Shown here piece after piece: positions 63,038 through 64,000 of a stretch of 64,000 nucleotides of DNA; positions within the stretch are counted from its first letter, which is position 1; each line of letters starts with the position of its first letter. Origin of the DNA: Brevibacterium spongiae. Its GTDB lineage: Bacteria; Actinomycetota; Actinomycetes; Actinomycetales; Brevibacteriaceae. The stretch spans positions 3,348,001 to 3,412,000 of the forward strand of contig NZ_CP093443.1 in assembly GCF_026168515.1 (NCBI RefSeq), given 5' to 3'. The notes under the pieces were generated by a model. The model searched no databases. It was not told the origin of the DNA and saw only the letters and a list, made by a program, of their open reading frames with translations. A program made the position numbers and the translations under genes.

Positions 63038-64000
63038 ATGAGCACCGTCGACTCTGCCGAACCCGGCACGAAGATCCCCTACGGCGACAGCGATTTCGTC
63101 GTCGTGGCCAACCGACTTCCGGTCGACCGCGACCCCGATGACGAAAACCAGGAATGGCGCACCTCACCAGGGGGTTTGGTCACTGCGGTGGCTCCGGTGA
63201 TGAAGTCGCAAGAGGGTGCATGGATCGGGTGGACAGGGGTGCCGGACCAGGACTTCGAACCCTTCACCATCGACGGTATGCACCTGACCCCGGTGACCCT
63301 GACAAGTGAGGATGTCCTCAGGTACTACGAAGGGTTTTCCAACGCCACGCTGTGGCCGCTCTACCACGACGTCATCGTCCCGCCCGAATACCACCGCACG
63401 TGGTGGGACGCGTATGTGCGGGTCAACGAGCGCTTCGCGAAGAAGGTCGCCGAGGTGGCCGCGAAGTCCGCGACCGTGTGGGTCCACGACTATCAGCTCC
63501 AGTTGGTTCCGCTCATGGTCCGTCGGATGCGTCCCGACGTGGCGATCGGCTTCTTCAACCACATTCCGTTCCCGCCCTATGAGCTCTTCGCTCAGCTGCC
63601 GTGGCGTGATGAGATCCTGCGCGGCCTCCTCGGCGCTGATCTCGTCGGGTTCCAGCGACCCGCGGACGCCGCGAACTTCCGCCGCGCAGTCCGCGGCCGG
63701 CTGAACTTCACGACGAAGGGCTCGACTGTCCTCGTGCCCGCAGGCGAAGCGGTCGCAGCACATGTCGTCCGTGCCGAACCGTTCCCCATTTCCATCGACA
63801 CCCCGTACCTCGAGGAGCTCGCCGAGGATCCCGCCATCGTCGAACGGGCCAAACAGATCCGCGAGGACGTGGGCAACCCGAAGATCCTCATGCTCGGCGT
63901 CGACCGCATGGACTACACGAAGGGCATCCGGCACCGGCTCAAGGCCTACGGTGAGCTCATCGCCGAAGGCCGCCTCGACGTCGAGGACGTCGTGCTCATC
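63038..64000 (+). CDS. otsA: Trehalose-6-phosphate synthase OtsA (partial, 5' part)
   Basis: The first 321 codons are open to the window end. The GT20 enzyme joins UDP-glucose and glucose-6-phosphate. Seen are DFVVVANRLPVDR near the start, SPGGLVTAVAPVM, WPLYHD, VWVHDYQLQLVPLM, FFNHIPFPPYELF, LLGADLVGFQ and ILMLGVDRMDYTKGI, all standard OtsA blocks. GGAGGAGG precedes the ATG at 63038. The remaining ~150-180 residues lie beyond 64000. It is divergent from the kinase gene with a 62-bp gap. Confidence 0.95.
   Translation, partial: MSTVDSAEPGTKIPYGDSDFVVVANRLPVDRDPDDENQEWRTSPGGLVTAVAPVMKSQEGAWIGWTGVPDQDFEPFTIDGMHLTPVTLTSEDVLRYYEGFSNATLWPLYHDVIVPPEYHRTWWDAYVRVNERFAKKVAEVAAKSATVWVHDYQLQLVPLMVRRMRPDVAIGFFNHIPFPPYELFAQLPWRDEILRGLLGADLVGFQRPADAANFRRAVRGRLNFTTKGSTVLVPAGEAVAAHVVRAEPFPISIDTPYLEELAEDPAIVERAKQIREDVGNPKILMLGVDRMDYTKGIRHRLKAYGELIAEGRLDVEDVVLI

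Overview
The window is a high-GC actinobacterial chromosome segment with no phage, insertion sequence or resistance island. An IdeR/DtxR regulator with all its metal ligands, a CIRCE-controlled groEL, DUF3027, DUF3263 and LytR_C proteins, an XPB-type helicase, PspAA/PspAB, a WXG100 protein and many leaderless starts point to Actinomycetota. The gene mix (protealysin-like protease, tryptophan dioxygenase, ThrE exporter) suggests a Micrococcales genus such as Brevibacterium; that genus is inference.

Layout. 1-8 kb: FmdB-type zinc ribbon protein, SAF-domain protein, mscL, then a 1667-residue DUF4011/SF1-helicase-like protein whose ATPase motifs look degenerate, coupled to a small acidic protein. 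7.9-14.9 kb: tRNA-Arg, a tandem universal stress protein, HNH endonuclease, NlpC/P60 hydrolase, ideR, an aldehyde dehydrogenase and pdxH. 15-25.5 kb: serC, DUF456, an MFS exporter, a csp-DUF3027 pair preceded by a phased hairpin array, two XPB-related genes, and a DMT transporter. 25.7-27.8 kb: a CGNR regulator and two tandem paralogous membrane proteins of unknown role.

28-36.2 kb is an envelope-stress region: a PhoP-like response regulator, its sensor kinase and a membrane-anchored HtrA protease in one operon, then an orphan WXG100 protein, then pspA-pspAA-htpX-pspAB. 36-45 kb: S4 protein, TauE, DUF1707, an NTF2-like protein, CIRCE-groEL, a cold-shock protein, LytR_C/DUF3263, and a second aldehyde dehydrogenase. 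45-54.5 kb: ung, thrE-amidohydrolase, an SGNH hydrolase, an alpha/beta hydrolase facing tryptophan 2,3-dioxygenase, a protealysin-like M4 protease with an overlapping emfourin-like inhibitor, and an ArsR-type regulator. 54.6-64 kb: LtrA-like protein, MFS transporter, UbiB kinase, tRNA-Thr, DsbA-like oxidoreductase, a Ser/Thr kinase, and the start of otsA, cut by the window end.

The least explained signals are non-coding. Seven 16-nt hairpins are phased every 27-28 bp upstream of a csp gene. Two 60-bp inverted elements flank the XPB gene and carry the stop codons of both outer neighbours. A 54-bp near-perfect palindrome follows serC. Short repeats span the stop codon at several gene ends. The 11-mer CCTCGSCGAGG recurs at least 13 times. 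Around ten genes have a -10 box 6-8 nt before the start codon, which implies leaderless mRNAs.
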